64,000 nucleotides of DNA from Pseudazoarcus pumilus (GTDB taxonomy: Bacteria > Pseudomonadota > Gammaproteobacteria > Burkholderiales > Rhodocyclaceae). Under the pieces are notes generated by a model that searched no databases, had not been told where the DNA came from, and saw nothing but the letters and a program-made list of their open reading frames with translations. The position numbers and the translations under genes were made by a program. Below are positions 1 to 12,373 of the stretch, piece by piece. The stretch lies in NCBI RefSeq assembly GCF_002872475.1, contig NZ_CP025682.1, positions 1,426,001 through 1,490,000 of the forward strand, read 5' to 3'. Each line of letters opens with the position of its first letter. The first letter of the stretch is position 1.

Positions 1-870
<870 letters not shown>

Positions 871-900
871 TCCGCGGCGCGCTTGTCGCGCGTGAACCGA

Positions 901-931
901 AAAAAAGCCCGACCTCGCGGTCGGGCTTTTT
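901..931. terminator. bidirectional intrinsic terminator
   Basis: A perfect stem AAGCCCGACC / GGTCGGGCTT around a TCGC loop is flanked by A and T runs on both sides. It lies between the convergent aroG and TAXI-protein genes and can terminate both. Confidence 0.9.
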
Positions 932-966
932 GCTTGCGGTGAGCGGGGCAGGACCCCGCAACGCGC

Positions 967-1974
967 TCAGGGCTTCTGGTCGTCGTTGAGGGTCAGGCCC
1001 TTTTCCATCCAGAACTTGGCCGCGCCGGCATGCACCGGGGTCACGACACCGAACAGCGCGTTCTCGACCACCATGGTCTTGGCGGCCTTGGACACCGAGT
1101 GCATGTACTTGAGACCGTCGTCGGAATAGATGTTCGAGACGAACTTGTACATGTCCTCTTCCGAGACGTGGCGACCGGCGGTCCACAGCGCCGAATCCGA
1201 GATCGAGTGCACGTCGTAGTCGACGCCCGGATAGGTGCCGGCCGGGATGGTCGTCTTGGAGTAGTACGGGTGCTCGGTCGGCAGCGTGCCCTTCTGCGCT
1301 GCGTCCCACACCTGCAGCAGACGAACGTCATAGCTGGTGGCGGCCTGGATCACCGAGGCGTTGGGGAAGCCGGCGAAGACCCACAGCGCGTCGATCTGCT
1401 TGTCGCCCAGCGCCGAGGCGCCCTGCGAGTAGCCGATGAACGACGGCTTGATCTTGTCCCACATGTCCAGGCTGGTGAAGAAGCGCTGCGCCGAGGCGGC
1501 CGCACCGGAACCGGCCGGACCGACTGCGACCTGCAGGCCGGCGAGTTCGGACACTTCCTTGATGCCGGAATCCTCGCGCACGATCAGGTGACCGGGCGCG
1601 CCGTACAGGTGCGCGACCACGTGCACGTTGCGGTACTTGTTGGTGTCGTTGGTCAGGCGGCCGTTGCGGCCCAGGTAGAGGTCACCCGAATAGGTGATGC
1701 CGAAGTCGGCGTCGCGCGAATTGACGCGGCGCAGGTTCTCCACCGAACCGGCGGACACCATGTTGGAGACCTCGACGCCGTCGATGTTGCGCGACAGCAG
1801 GGTGGCGATGCCGTTGGAGAAGTACTGGAAGGTGCCGCCATCCGGGCCGCCGGAAAAGCCCAGGCGGGTGGTCTGCGCGTCGGCGGCCGGCGACGCGGTC
1901 AGCGTCACGGCTGCCACGGCCGCGACGGCGAAGCTGCCGAGCGTGGCCGGGAGTTTGAACAGTCTGGTCATCAT
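967..1974 (-). CDS. TAXI-family TRAP transporter solute-binding protein
   Basis: A periplasmic solute receptor of 335 residues. The N-terminus is a signal peptide with a hydrophobic core and predicted cleavage after ADA at about residue 33. The mature part begins LGFSGGPDGGTFQYFSNGIA and continues NMVSAGSVENLRRVNS and FGITYSGDLYLG, the pattern of TAXI (TRAP-associated extracytoplasmic immunogenic) proteins. I chose the ATG at 1974 because AGGAG lies 9 bases upstream; a second ATG follows directly. It is the second gene of a two-gene leftward operon, 61 bases after the fused permease gene, which supplies its membrane partner. The substrate cannot be told from sequence; family members bind glutamate, other dicarboxylates and unknown ligands. 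Confidence 0.92.
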   Translation of the reverse strand: MMTRLFKLPATLGSFAVAAVAAVTLTASPAADAQTTRLGFSGGPDGGTFQYFSNGIATLLSRNIDGVEVSNMVSAGSVENLRRVNSRDADFGITYSGDLYLGRNGRLTNDTNKYRNVHVVAHLYGAPGHLIVREDSGIKEVSELAGLQVAVGPAGSGAAASAQRFFTSLDMWDKIKPSFIGYSQGASALGDKQIDALWVFAGFPNASVIQAATSYDVRLLQVWDAAQKGTLPTEHPYYSKTTIPAGTYPGVDYDVHSISDSALWTAGRHVSEEDMYKFVSNIYSDDGLKYMHSVSKAAKTMVVENALFGVVTPVHAGAAKFWMEKGLTLNDDQKP

Positions 1975-2035
1975 ATCGAGGGTCTCCTCTTGGTTGTGTG
2001 TGCTACGGGGTTGAACGATTGCGAGCGCATGCGGC

Positions 2036-4225
2036 TCAGGTGGTGGCGGGGCGCACCGGCTGGGCATCACGCTGCAGCCACCACACCAGCGCGACGAGTA
2101 CGACACCGATTGCGTCGGTGACGAAACCCGGCCAGTACAGCAGGAAGGTCGCGGCGGCGAGCACGATCCATTCGTGCATGCGCGTGCCACGGCGCAGGAA
2201 GCCCATCGCGAGCGCCCCGAAGGCGATGGTGCCCAGCGTCGCCGAGAAGTACGCGGTGAAGATCTGGAAACCCGAGCCCTGAAGCAGGATGCCCGGCACA
2301 TAGGCGAACAGCACCGGTGTGACGTAGAGCATCTTCGCGAACTTGAACGAAGTCCATCCGGTCTTCCACGGATCCGAGCCGGCAATGGCCGCGCCGGCGT
2401 AGGCTGCAACGCACACCGGCGGCGTGATGTTGGAGTCCTGCGACAGCCAGTAGACGATCATGTGCGCAGCGATCGCAGCCACGCCGTATTCGCCCAGGGC
2501 CGGCACGGCGAGCACCGCGATGATCAGGTAGGAGGCGGTGACCGGCACGCCCATGCCGAGCACCAGCGACGCCACCGCGATCAGGAAGATCGCCAGAATC
2601 AGGCTGTCCCCGGCCATCTGGATGATCAGGTCGGAGAATTTCAACCCCATGCCGGTGAGCGAGATGGTGCCCACGATGATGCCGATCACGCCGACCGTGG
2701 CACCGATGATCAGCGTGTTGCGCGCGCCGGTCTGGATCGCCTGCCAGATCTCGCGTGGCCCCATGCGCGTGTCTTTGTGCACCCAGCTCACCGCGATGCA
2801 CGAGAGCGTGGCCCAGAAGGCCGCGTTGCCCGGCGAGCGCCCCATCATCATCAGCACGGTAATGATCACCAGCGGCATGGCGTAGAACCAGCCGTGCTTG
2901 AGCACCTTGATCCAGTGCGGGATCTCTTCGCCGGCGATGCCGATCAGGCCCTGGCGCTTGGCCTCGAAATGCACCATGCAGAACACGCCCAGGAAGTACA
3001 GCAGCGCCGGTCCCAGCGCGTAGAGCATGATCTGCGTATAGGGCAGGCCGGTCAGTTCGGCCATCACGAAACCGCCCGCGCCCATGATGGGCGGCAGGAA
3101 GGCGCCACCGATCGACGCAGCCGGTTCGATCGCGCCGGCCACATGCGGCTGGAATCCGGCGCGCTTCATCATCGGAATGGTGAACGCACCGGACGAGACG
3201 GTGTTGGCGATCGCGCTGCCGGACACGGAACCGAACAGCGCCGACGAGATCACGGCAACCTTGGCCGGGCCGCCGGTGGAGCGACCGGCGACGGCCAGCG
3301 GCAAGTCGATGAAGAACTTGCCGGCACCGGACTTTTGCAGGAAGGCGCCGAAGAAAATGAACAGAATCACGTAGGTCGCCAGCACGCCCGCCATCACGCC
3401 GAACACGCCGTTGGTGGTGATGAACAGCGAGATCGCCAGGCGATCGAAGGAGAAGCCGCGGTGCGCGAACAGTTCTGGCAGATAGGGGCCGAACAGGCCG
3501 AACGCGATCGCACCGATGCCCACCAGCGTGATCGACCAGCCGAGCACGCGGCGGCACACTTCGAGCGAAATCAGCACGCCGATCACGCCGACCAGCCGAT
3601 CGAGTTGATTTTCGGCGCCGGCACGGTAGTTGAGTGCCTCGAATTGACTGATCCAGTAGGCGATGCACACGATCGCCGCGATCGCGAGAATGACGTCACT
3701 GACGGTGGGTGATTGCGAATAACGCACGGCAAGCCAGCGGTCGACCGGGATCAGCAGCGCGATGATCGGCAGCGCGATCACGAAGGGCACCCAAAGCAGG
3801 CCGAAATCCTGCTCCCAGGCCCGGGCGAAGCCGTCGTAGATCCAGGTCTCGCGGAAAAAGGTGATCTGGTCCCAGAACGCGAAGGGAGATTCGAACACCA
3901 GATAGCACGAGGCGAGCACCGCCAGCAGGGTACCGGAGAACGCCGACATCGAGGCCAGTGCCGAGCGGCTGCCGGCCGGGTAGAGCAGGAACACCAGGAT
4001 GTACGTGATCAACACGTACACGCCGAGGTGGTATTCGGTGGGCAGTGCCTGGAAGCCCGCGCCGTAGAAGTAGATCAGCACCAGCGCGGCGCTCAGCGCG
4101 GCGATCAGCCACTGCCAAGGGCCGGTCGGTCGGCGTTCGGTCTTGGCCTCCTTCTCGAGGAGTTCCTTGACCTTGTTGCGCTGCTCTTCGTCGAGCGACT
4201 CGAGCGACTTGTCGTCGTCCGCCAT
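2036..4225 (-). CDS. TRAP transporter fused permease (4TM plus 12TM)
   Basis: An inner-membrane permease of 729 residues in which the small (DctQ-like) and large (DctM-like) TRAP subunits are one chain, as is usual for TAXI-type systems. A charged cytoplasmic N-terminus of about 38 residues is followed by many hydrophobic helices. DctM-type segments include GSVSGSAIANTVSSGAFTIP and GAFLPPIMGAGGFVMAE. Transport would be driven by a sodium or proton gradient; sodium would suit the Nqr pump found nearby, but this is inference. GGAG sits just before the ATG. It is the first gene of the operon, with a small inverted repeat in its leader. Confidence 0.93.
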   Translation of the reverse strand: MADDDKSLESLDEEQRNKVKELLEKEAKTERRPTGPWQWLIAALSAALVLIYFYGAGFQALPTEYHLGVYVLITYILVFLLYPAGSRSALASMSAFSGTLLAVLASCYLVFESPFAFWDQITFFRETWIYDGFARAWEQDFGLLWVPFVIALPIIALLIPVDRWLAVRYSQSPTVSDVILAIAAIVCIAYWISQFEALNYRAGAENQLDRLVGVIGVLISLEVCRRVLGWSITLVGIGAIAFGLFGPYLPELFAHRGFSFDRLAISLFITTNGVFGVMAGVLATYVILFIFFGAFLQKSGAGKFFIDLPLAVAGRSTGGPAKVAVISSALFGSVSGSAIANTVSSGAFTIPMMKRAGFQPHVAGAIEPAASIGGAFLPPIMGAGGFVMAELTGLPYTQIMLYALGPALLYFLGVFCMVHFEAKRQGLIGIAGEEIPHWIKVLKHGWFYAMPLVIITVLMMMGRSPGNAAFWATLSCIAVSWVHKDTRMGPREIWQAIQTGARNTLIIGATVGVIGIIVGTISLTGMGLKFSDLIIQMAGDSLILAIFLIAVASLVLGMGVPVTASYLIIAVLAVPALGEYGVAAIAAHMIVYWLSQDSNITPPVCVAAYAGAAIAGSDPWKTGWTSFKFAKMLYVTPVLFAYVPGILLQGSGFQIFTAYFSATLGTIAFGALAMGFLRRGTRMHEWIVLAAATFLLYWPGFVTDAIGVVLVALVWWLQRDAQPVRPATT

Positions 4226-4247
4226 GAAATCTCCACCGATGCGTTCT

Positions 4248-4269
4248 GCCCGTGTTGGCGTACACGGGC
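4248..4269 (-). promoter_or_regulatory. inverted repeat in the leader of the TRAP operon
   Basis: Perfect 8-base arms GCCCGTGT / ACACGGGC with a 6-base spacer lie 23 bases upstream of the permease start. This could be an operator or an mRNA hairpin near the ribosome-binding site. The rest of the 119-base gap to the next gene shows nothing else clear. Confidence 0.45.
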
Positions 4270-4344
4270 GGTTGATGCCGGGAGAATAGGGCCGGCGCCG
4301 GAACAGCGGCTATTGTGGATAGTACGGACTGTGTGTGCGCAGGC

Positions 4345-4896
4345 TCAGGCGTTGCGGCCTTTCTGCCACAGAACGTCGCCGCGTCCGGCATGACGGTTGA
4401 GTTCGCGGCCGAGTACGAAGAGCAGGTCGGACAGCCGGTTCAGGTAACGACGTGGGGGGGCGTTGACGTCCTCGCTCTCGGCCAGCGCGACGAGCACGCG
4501 CTCGGCCCGCCGGCATACGGTGCGCGCCTGGTGCGCGAGCGCGGCCGCACGTGTGCCGCCGGGAAGGATGAAGTCCTTGAGCGGTTCCAGCCCTTCGTTG
4601 ATACGGTCGAGTTCGCGCTCGAGGCGCTCGACGTGGCCCTCGCCGATCAGCGCCATGCCGGGGATGCAAAGCTCGCCGCCCAGATCGAACAGGTCGTGCT
4701 GCACGCCGGTGAGCAGCGCGTCGATGTCCTCGGGCAGCGTCTCGCACAGCAGCAGGCCGATCGCGGCGTTGAGTTCGTCCACCTCGCCCATCGCGTGCAC
4801 GCGCAGGCTGTTTTTGAGAACGCGCGCACCGTCGCCCAGGCCGGTGGTGCCGGCGTCGCCGGTACGCGTGTAGATCTTGCTCAGGCGGTTGCCCAT
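4345..4896 (-). CDS. PduO-type cob(I)yrinic acid a,c-diamide adenosyltransferase
   Basis: This cytoplasmic enzyme transfers the adenosyl group of ATP to reduced cobalamin or its precursors to make coenzyme B12. The 183-residue protein has the N-terminal ATP-binding signature YTRTGDAGTTGLGDG (9-23), then LPGG (111-114), RTVCRRAER (125-133) with the conserved catalytic arginine, and YLNRLSDLLF (151-160). Length and motif order match the PduO class rather than the BtuR/CobA or EutT classes. It lies 54 bases after the sensor kinase gene on the same strand and could be cotranscribed with it. No cobalamin riboswitch is visible upstream. Confidence 0.94.
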   Translation of the reverse strand: MGNRLSKIYTRTGDAGTTGLGDGARVLKNSLRVHAMGEVDELNAAIGLLLCETLPEDIDALLTGVQHDLFDLGGELCIPGMALIGEGHVERLERELDRINEGLEPLKDFILPGGTRAAALAHQARTVCRRAERVLVALAESEDVNAPPRRYLNRLSDLLFVLGRELNRHAGRGDVLWQKGRNA

Positions 4897-4950
4897 CGAG
4901 TTCTCCGGTTTATCGTCGGTGCTCGGCCAAGATGGCGCGACTGCGTCCGA

Positions 4951-6237
4951 TTATAGGCCTTCGGTGGGAGGCTCCGTGCCCCAGTCCAGTTCGAACACGG
5001 TGCCCAGCGGCGTCCGGTCCAGAACGCGGTAGCGCCAGCCCAGCCGCTCGCAGATCAGCCGTACGATGAACAGTCCCAGGCCGTCCTCGGGCAGCTGACG
5101 AGACGATTGCGGCGCGGATAGCCGCTCGCGTACGTGCGCGGGCAGGCCGCCGCCATCATCGCTCACCGTCAGCTGGCTGGCAGCAATGTCGACGCGCACC
5201 TGACCGCGCGTGTGTCGCACCGCGTTCTGCACGAGATTGCGCAGCAGCATGCGCACCAGCGCCGGATCGGCGCGCACTCGTGCCGACCCGGCGCTGTGAC
5301 TGCAGACGATGCGACCGGCGGCGCCGGGCACGCTGGCTTCGATCTCCGCGATCACGTGCTGAACACAGGCGGTCAGATCGGCGGTTTCGGATTCGGGGCT
5401 GTCGGAGCGGCGTGCGAGTGCGAGCAGGGCGGTGACATCGCTCTGCATCTCGTTGGCGGCGAGCCGGATGCGTTCGAGCGTGCGCCGGTCGGCCTCGCCA
5501 GTGGCGCCGCGTCGCTCGATCACGTCGAGCGCGCCCGCGATCACGGCCAGCGGCGTGCGCAGTTCGTGGCTGGCCAGGCTCACCAGCGACTTCTCGCGTC
5601 TGATGTAGGCGTCGAGGGCTTCGAGCATGCGGTTGAGCGTGGCCACGATCTCGGACAGTTCGCGTTCCGCGTACTCGCCGTGGAGGCGATCGATCGCCGT
5701 GCCGGGCTCGATACGGCGGATCTCGCGCGTCAGTTCGCGCAGCGGGCGCAGCACGCGTGCCGTGCCGTGGCGCGCGAGCAGCAGCCCGAGCAGCAGCATC
5801 ACGGTGCATAGCAGGGCGATCGCCCACTGCATGAAGTCCTCGCGGTCCTCGAGCAGGGTGATGTCCTGCGCGATGTAGAGCACCCCGGGTGGGTCGGTCG
5901 CGCGTTCGACCGAGATCAGCCAGCTCTTGTCGCCATCGGCGACCTCGGCCGAGAACGGAACCGGCCTGTCGGACAGCAGGGGCGGCAGTTCCGCGGTCTG
6001 CCCATCGGGCACGTAGATCGCCGTGAGCAGCGCCGAATGCCACCGGCGAACCTCGGCGCCATCGATGCGCCGTTCGAGAAAGGCACGTTCCTCGGCCAGT
6101 TCGAGACTGAGGATGGTGTCCTCCACGTCCTCGTAGATGTACTCGACTGCGATCAGCGTGACGAGTACGTTGATCGCCCCGATCGCGAAGATGGTGAGGA
6201 AGATGTGTCGTGCGAGCGAGCTTTGGCGGGGCTTCAT
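4951..6237 (-). CDS. two-component sensor histidine kinase
   Basis: A membrane sensor kinase of 428 residues. It has a transmembrane helix (about 11-33), a periplasmic sensor part (34-135), a second helix (137-156), a HAMP linker (about 157-212), and a dimerization/phosphoacceptor domain with SLASHELRTPLAV and phospho-accepting His224. The ATPase domain shows the N box (RNLVQNAVRHT), G1 (VSDDGGGLP) and G2 (GLGLFIV). The phosphate would pass to the response regulator encoded just upstream, whose stop overlaps this start (ATGA). The stimulus is unknown; the periplasmic part resembles no sensor domain that I recognise. Confidence 0.93.
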   Translation of the reverse strand: MKPRQSSLARHIFLTIFAIGAINVLVTLIAVEYIYEDVEDTILSLELAEERAFLERRIDGAEVRRWHSALLTAIYVPDGQTAELPPLLSDRPVPFSAEVADGDKSWLISVERATDPPGVLYIAQDITLLEDREDFMQWAIALLCTVMLLLGLLLARHGTARVLRPLRELTREIRRIEPGTAIDRLHGEYAERELSEIVATLNRMLEALDAYIRREKSLVSLASHELRTPLAVIAGALDVIERRGATGEADRRTLERIRLAANEMQSDVTALLALARRSDSPESETADLTACVQHVIAEIEASVPGAAGRIVCSHSAGSARVRADPALVRMLLRNLVQNAVRHTRGQVRVDIAASQLTVSDDGGGLPAHVRERLSAPQSSRQLPEDGLGLFIVRLICERLGWRYRVLDRTPLGTVFELDWGTEPPTEGL

Positions 6238-6926
6238 GGCGCGTCGGGCGGTTCGACCAGGCGGTAGCCACGACCGTGCACGGTGTCGACCAGGGAGGCG
6301 CCGAAGGCCGCATCCAGGGTGCGGCGCAGCACGTAGATGTGAGTACGCAAGGTGTGTGGGTCGCCGTCGTCCGTGCCCCAGATGGCGGTCGACAGCGCCT
6401 CGTGCGTGACGATGCGCGGATGCTCGCGTACCAGTCGCTCGAAGATGCGCGCGGCCGTGCCGCCGAGCATCACTTCGCCGCGCCCCGCGACGCGTGCGAT
6501 CAGCGTGTCCGGGTCGAAGCTCACACGGCCTGCATGCAGCACGCCGTCGCGCCCGCCGGTATCTCGGCGGGCGAGCGCGTCGATGCGCAGCTGCAGTTCG
6601 CGCAAGGCGAACGGCTTGACCAGATAGTCGTCGCCACCGACGCCGAAGCCTTCCTCCTTGTCGTTGAGCTGGCCGCGTGCGGTCATGAAAATCACGGGCA
6701 CCTTGCTGCGCAGATCCTCGCGGATGCGACGGCAGATCTCGAAACCGGACACCGCGGGCAGCATCACGTCGAGCACCACGACGTCGTACTGCTGCGTGGC
6801 GAGCAGGTGCAGCGCGGTCAGGCCGTCGGCCGCGAAATCCAGCGTGTAGTCGGCCGCATCGAAGAATTCTTCGAGGTTTGCTGCCAGTGCGGACTGGTCT
6901 TCGACGATGAGTACGCGGGTGGGCAT
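6234..6926 (-). CDS. OmpR/PhoB-family response regulator
   Basis: A DNA-binding regulator of 230 residues, the partner of the kinase downstream (4-base overlap). The receiver domain (1-about 118) has the acidic pair E9-D10, phosphoacceptor D53 in VLDVMLP, T82 and K104 in LVKPF. The winged-helix output domain follows and ends with RTHIYVLRRTLD and VDTVHGRGYRL, typical of the family. The gene is divergent from alaS across 169 bases. Target genes cannot be predicted from this window. Confidence 0.95.
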   Translation of the reverse strand: MPTRVLIVEDQSALAANLEEFFDAADYTLDFAADGLTALHLLATQQYDVVVLDVMLPAVSGFEICRRIREDLRSKVPVIFMTARGQLNDKEEGFGVGGDDYLVKPFALRELQLRIDALARRDTGGRDGVLHAGRVSFDPDTLIARVAGRGEVMLGGTAARIFERLVREHPRIVTHEALSTAIWGTDDGDPHTLRTHIYVLRRTLDAAFGASLVDTVHGRGYRLVEPPDAP

Positions 6927-6988
6927 GGGCGGGGCGCTCGGATGGCTTGTCGCAAGCCTAGCGCAGTGTGTCTCAAGATGGTGTCAAA

Positions 6989-7041
6989 CGCGTCTTGCGT
7001 GACGCGCATGAAAGTCCCGGAAGCCTTGCTCATGCTAGACT
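6989..7041 (+). promoter_or_regulatory. control region between the response regulator and alaS
   Basis: The 169-base divergent gap holds an inverted repeat CGCGTC-N6-GACGCG (6989-7006) and, for alaS, an extended -10 element TGC-TAGACT (7033-7041) about 55 bases before the start. No good -35 is present, which fits an extended -10 promoter. GTGTC also occurs twice, 13 bases apart (6968 and 6981). Confidence 0.45.
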
Positions 7042-7095
7042 TGTACGTTTCCCAGCAACTTCCCGAACAGCACGTTCGCTAGGCCAGATCACGCC

Positions 7096-9714
<2,619 letters not shown>

Positions 9715-9717
<3 letters not shown>

Positions 9718-9735
9718 GCGGGCGCGGCCCGCTCA
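9715..9735. terminator. shared hairpin spanning both stop codons of convergent genes
   Basis: Perfect 9-base arms TGAGCGGGC / GCCCGCTCA around a GCG loop. The left arm begins with the alaS stop TGA and the right arm ends with the TCA complement of the stop of the opposite gene. There is no T run, so factor-independent termination would be weak. Confidence 0.5.
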
Positions 9736-10971
9736 GGCCGCCTCGTCTTCGAGGCGGTTGCTCCAGGCCAGGGCTTCCGTCTGGGCCCGGTTGAAGGTAT
9801 CCAGGTCCAGCCCCAGCGCGGCCAGCCGGCTGGTGACACCGGCCAGATCATCGGCCTCGGCCGCCTCGGCCAGATCGAGCATGACCCCGAGTGGACCGAC
9901 GCGCAGGCACAGTGCGTCACCGACCGCGTCGGGCAGGTTCAGCGGCACGATGATCTCGTCCATCGGAATGCCGAAGGCCACCGGCATCATCGACATCACG
10001 CCGCACATGAAGCCCTGATCCGCGAGTGCGGCGTTCTGCGGTGCGAGCTCGGTCGCCAGCAGCTCGAGCAGGCGGCCGCGTGCAGCGGCCGTGGCGAGCA
10101 GCGGATTGCCGCCGCCTTCCTCGCCGCTGGAGGCGAAGATCAGCAGTTGCAGCCAGCGCATGAGCTGACGCCGTCCGAGCATCGTGATGGCGTGGCGCAG
10201 CGAGGTGATCTTGACCGCGACGCCGGTGCTGGCCGAGTTGATCATGCGCAGCATCTTGAGCACCAGCCCTGGTTCGCGCTTGAGCTCGTTCTCCAGTTCG
10301 GGGGTATCCGCGTCGCCGATGGCCAGGCTCAGCAGGCGCACCAGCGAGAGCTTGCCATAGTCGACGCGGCGCCCGGCGATCACCGAGGGGCGCGCGAAGT
10401 AGTAGCCCTGGAAAAGCGTGAAGCCGAGTTCGCGGCACATTTGCATGCGCTCGCGCGACTCGACCTTCTCGGCGAGCAGCTGCTTTCCCAGCGGACGCAG
10501 TTCGTCGGCGATGCGTGCGACTTCGGCGTCGCTGAGCGGCGCAATGTCCACCTTGACGATGTCGGCCAGGTCGACCAGCGGGCCGTAGCTGGGGCGAATC
10601 TGTGTGACGTCGTCGAGCGCCAGCGTATAGCCGGCCGCGCGCAGTTCGCGGCAGCGCGCGACGACTTCCTCGGTGGCCGGTACGGTTTCGAGGATTTCCA
10701 GCACCACGGCGTGCGGGGGCAGCAGCTCGAGCGTGTCGCTGAACAGGAACCCTTCGTCGACGTTGATGAAGCCGCGCCGGTCGCCCAGTGCGGTCTCGAC
10801 GCCGAGTTCGTTGAAGGTGTTGACGATGACCGTGGCCGTCATCCGCACGTTGTCGCCGGCTTCGGCGAAGCCCACATGGCCGCTGCGGAACAGCAGTTCA
10901 TAGGCGAACAGTCGCTGGCGCAGGTCGAGAATGGGCTGGCGTCCGAGGAATACGTCGGAAGAGTCTTTCAC
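9733..10971 (-). CDS. EAL-HDOD signalling protein (YuxH-like)
   Basis: A cytoplasmic protein of 412 residues with an N-terminal EAL-like fold (about 5-200) and a C-terminal HDOD domain (about 200-400). The EAL part keeps the start FLGRQPILDLRQRLFAYELLFR, but the catalytic motif reads ELL instead of EAL and the DDFG-like loop is LDDVTQ, so it probably does not hydrolyse cyclic di-GMP; it may bind it or act as a scaffold. The HDOD part contains LVLKMLRMINSA. I chose GTG at 10971, 10 bases after the phosphomannomutase stop, because family similarity begins there; upstream ATGs would overlap that gene deeply. It is last in the ilvE cluster. Confidence 0.85.
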   Translation of the reverse strand: MKDSSDVFLGRQPILDLRQRLFAYELLFRSGHVGFAEAGDNVRMTATVIVNTFNELGVETALGDRRGFINVDEGFLFSDTLELLPPHAVVLEILETVPATEEVVARCRELRAAGYTLALDDVTQIRPSYGPLVDLADIVKVDIAPLSDAEVARIADELRPLGKQLLAEKVESRERMQMCRELGFTLFQGYYFARPSVIAGRRVDYGKLSLVRLLSLAIGDADTPELENELKREPGLVLKMLRMINSASTGVAVKITSLRHAITMLGRRQLMRWLQLLIFASSGEEGGGNPLLATAAARGRLLELLATELAPQNAALADQGFMCGVMSMMPVAFGIPMDEIIVPLNLPDAVGDALCLRVGPLGVMLDLAEAAEADDLAGVTSRLAALGLDLDTFNRAQTEALAWSNRLEDEAA

Positions 10972-10981
10972 GCGATTTCCG

Positions 10982-12373
10982 TCAGATGGGCAGTTCGATG
11001 CCGGGCCAGACGTCCTGCAAGGCACTGCGGAACACCGATTGTATACGGGCCAGCGCGCCATGGTCGTCGGCCTCGAAGCGCAAAACGACGACCGGTGTGG
11101 TATTTGACGCACGCGCGAGTCCAAATCCGTCGGCGTACTCGACGCGCAGGCCGTCGAGCCGAACGATACGCTCGGCGCCCGCGAACGCGGCGTGCTCGCG
11201 CAGGCGCTCGACCAGGGCGAAGGGCTCGCCCTCGTTCATGGCGATATTGAGTTCGGGGGTGCTGACCGCCTCTGGCAGCGCGCGCAGCACGGCCCCCGCA
11301 TCGGCGTGGCGCGAGAGGATTTCCAGCAGGCGTGCGGCGGCATACAGGCCGTCGTCGAAGCCGTACCAGCGCTCCTTGAAGAATACGTGGCCGCTCATCT
11401 CGCCGGCGAGCGCCGCGCCGCTCTCGGCCAGCTTGCCCTTGATCAGTGCGTGCCCGGTCTTCCACATCGTGGGTGTGCCGCCATGCTCGCGAATCCACGG
11501 GTCGAGCAGACGCGTGCATTTGACGTCGTAGATGATCTCGGCGCCGGGAACGCGTGCGAGCACGTCGGCGGCGAAGAGCATGAGCTGGCGGTCCGGGTAG
11601 ATGATGTGTCCGCCGCGCGTGACCACGCCGAGGCGGTCGCCGTCTCCGTCGAAGGCCAGGCCGAGTTCGGCGTCCGAGTCACGCAGTGCGCCGATGACGT
11701 CCTGCAGGTTCTCCGGTTTCGACGGATCGGGGTGATGGTTCGGGAAGTTGCCGTCGACCTCGCAGAACAACTCGACCAGTTCGCAACCCAGCACCTGCAG
11801 CAGGCGCGGCGCCACTGCGCCGGCGATGCCGTTGCCGCAATCGACGACAATCTTCATCGGCCGTGCGAGCTTGACGTCGGAGACGATTCGCTCGACGTAG
11901 GCGTCGACGACGTCGACGCGTGTCAGTTGCCCGGCGCCGTGCGCGAGATCGCCTTCGACGATGCGCCGGCGCAGATCGGCGATCTGCGCGCCGTGCAGCG
12001 TCTCGCCGCCGAGCACCAGCTTGAGGCCGTTGTACTCGGGCGGGTTGTGGCTGCCGGTGACGCTGACGCATGAGGTGGTGCGCAGGTGGTGGGCAGCGAA
12101 GTAGGCCAGCGGCGTGGGCACCGCGCCGATGTCGATCACATCGATGCCGGACGCGCGAATGCCGTCGGCCAGGGCTCCTGCCAGTTCCGGGCCGGAGAGG
12201 CGCCCGTCGCGACCCACCGCGATCGAGCCCTGACCGCGTGCCACTGCTTCCGAACCGAGCGCATGGCCGATCGCGCGCACGCTCTCAGGGGTGAGGGTGC
12301 GACCCACGACGCCGCGAATGTCGTAGGCCTTGAAGATTTCCGGGGCGGGAACGGGATAGGGCTTGTGTGTCAT
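10982..12373 (-). CDS. phosphomannomutase/phosphoglucomutase (AlgC/ManB type)
   Basis: This enzyme interconverts hexose 1- and 6-phosphates and supplies GDP-mannose or UDP-glucose precursors for surface polysaccharides. The 463-residue protein shows the active-site loop VTGSHNPPEYNG with phosphoserine S108, the magnesium loop DGDGDR (242-247), the sugar-binding loop GEMSGHVFF and a C-terminal phosphate-binding region. The N-terminal KAYDIRG is diagnostic of the family. It overlaps the upstream hydrolase gene by 4 bases (ATGA), so the two are translationally coupled. Mannose versus glucose preference cannot be settled from sequence. Confidence 0.94.
   Translation of the reverse strand: MTHKPYPVPAPEIFKAYDIRGVVGRTLTPESVRAIGHALGSEAVARGQGSIAVGRDGRLSGPELAGALADGIRASGIDVIDIGAVPTPLAYFAAHHLRTTSCVSVTGSHNPPEYNGLKLVLGGETLHGAQIADLRRRIVEGDLAHGAGQLTRVDVVDAYVERIVSDVKLARPMKIVVDCGNGIAGAVAPRLLQVLGCELVELFCEVDGNFPNHHPDPSKPENLQDVIGALRDSDAELGLAFDGDGDRLGVVTRGGHIIYPDRQLMLFAADVLARVPGAEIIYDVKCTRLLDPWIREHGGTPTMWKTGHALIKGKLAESGAALAGEMSGHVFFKERWYGFDDGLYAAARLLEILSRHADAGAVLRALPEAVSTPELNIAMNEGEPFALVERLREHAAFAGAERIVRLDGLRVEYADGFGLARASNTTPVVVLRFEADDHGALARIQSVFRSALQDVWPGIELPI

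Noticed and set aside
1030-3712. Large open frames antisense to the TRAP transporter genes
   Set aside because: Their composition (rich in Arg, His, Asp and Gln) is that of antisense shadows; the minus-strand genes have signal peptide, membrane helices and family motifs.
6968-6985. GTGTC direct repeat as a binding site for the adjacent OmpR-type regulator
   Set aside because: The 13-base spacing differs from the 10-11 base spacing usual for this family, so evidence is too weak to call a site.
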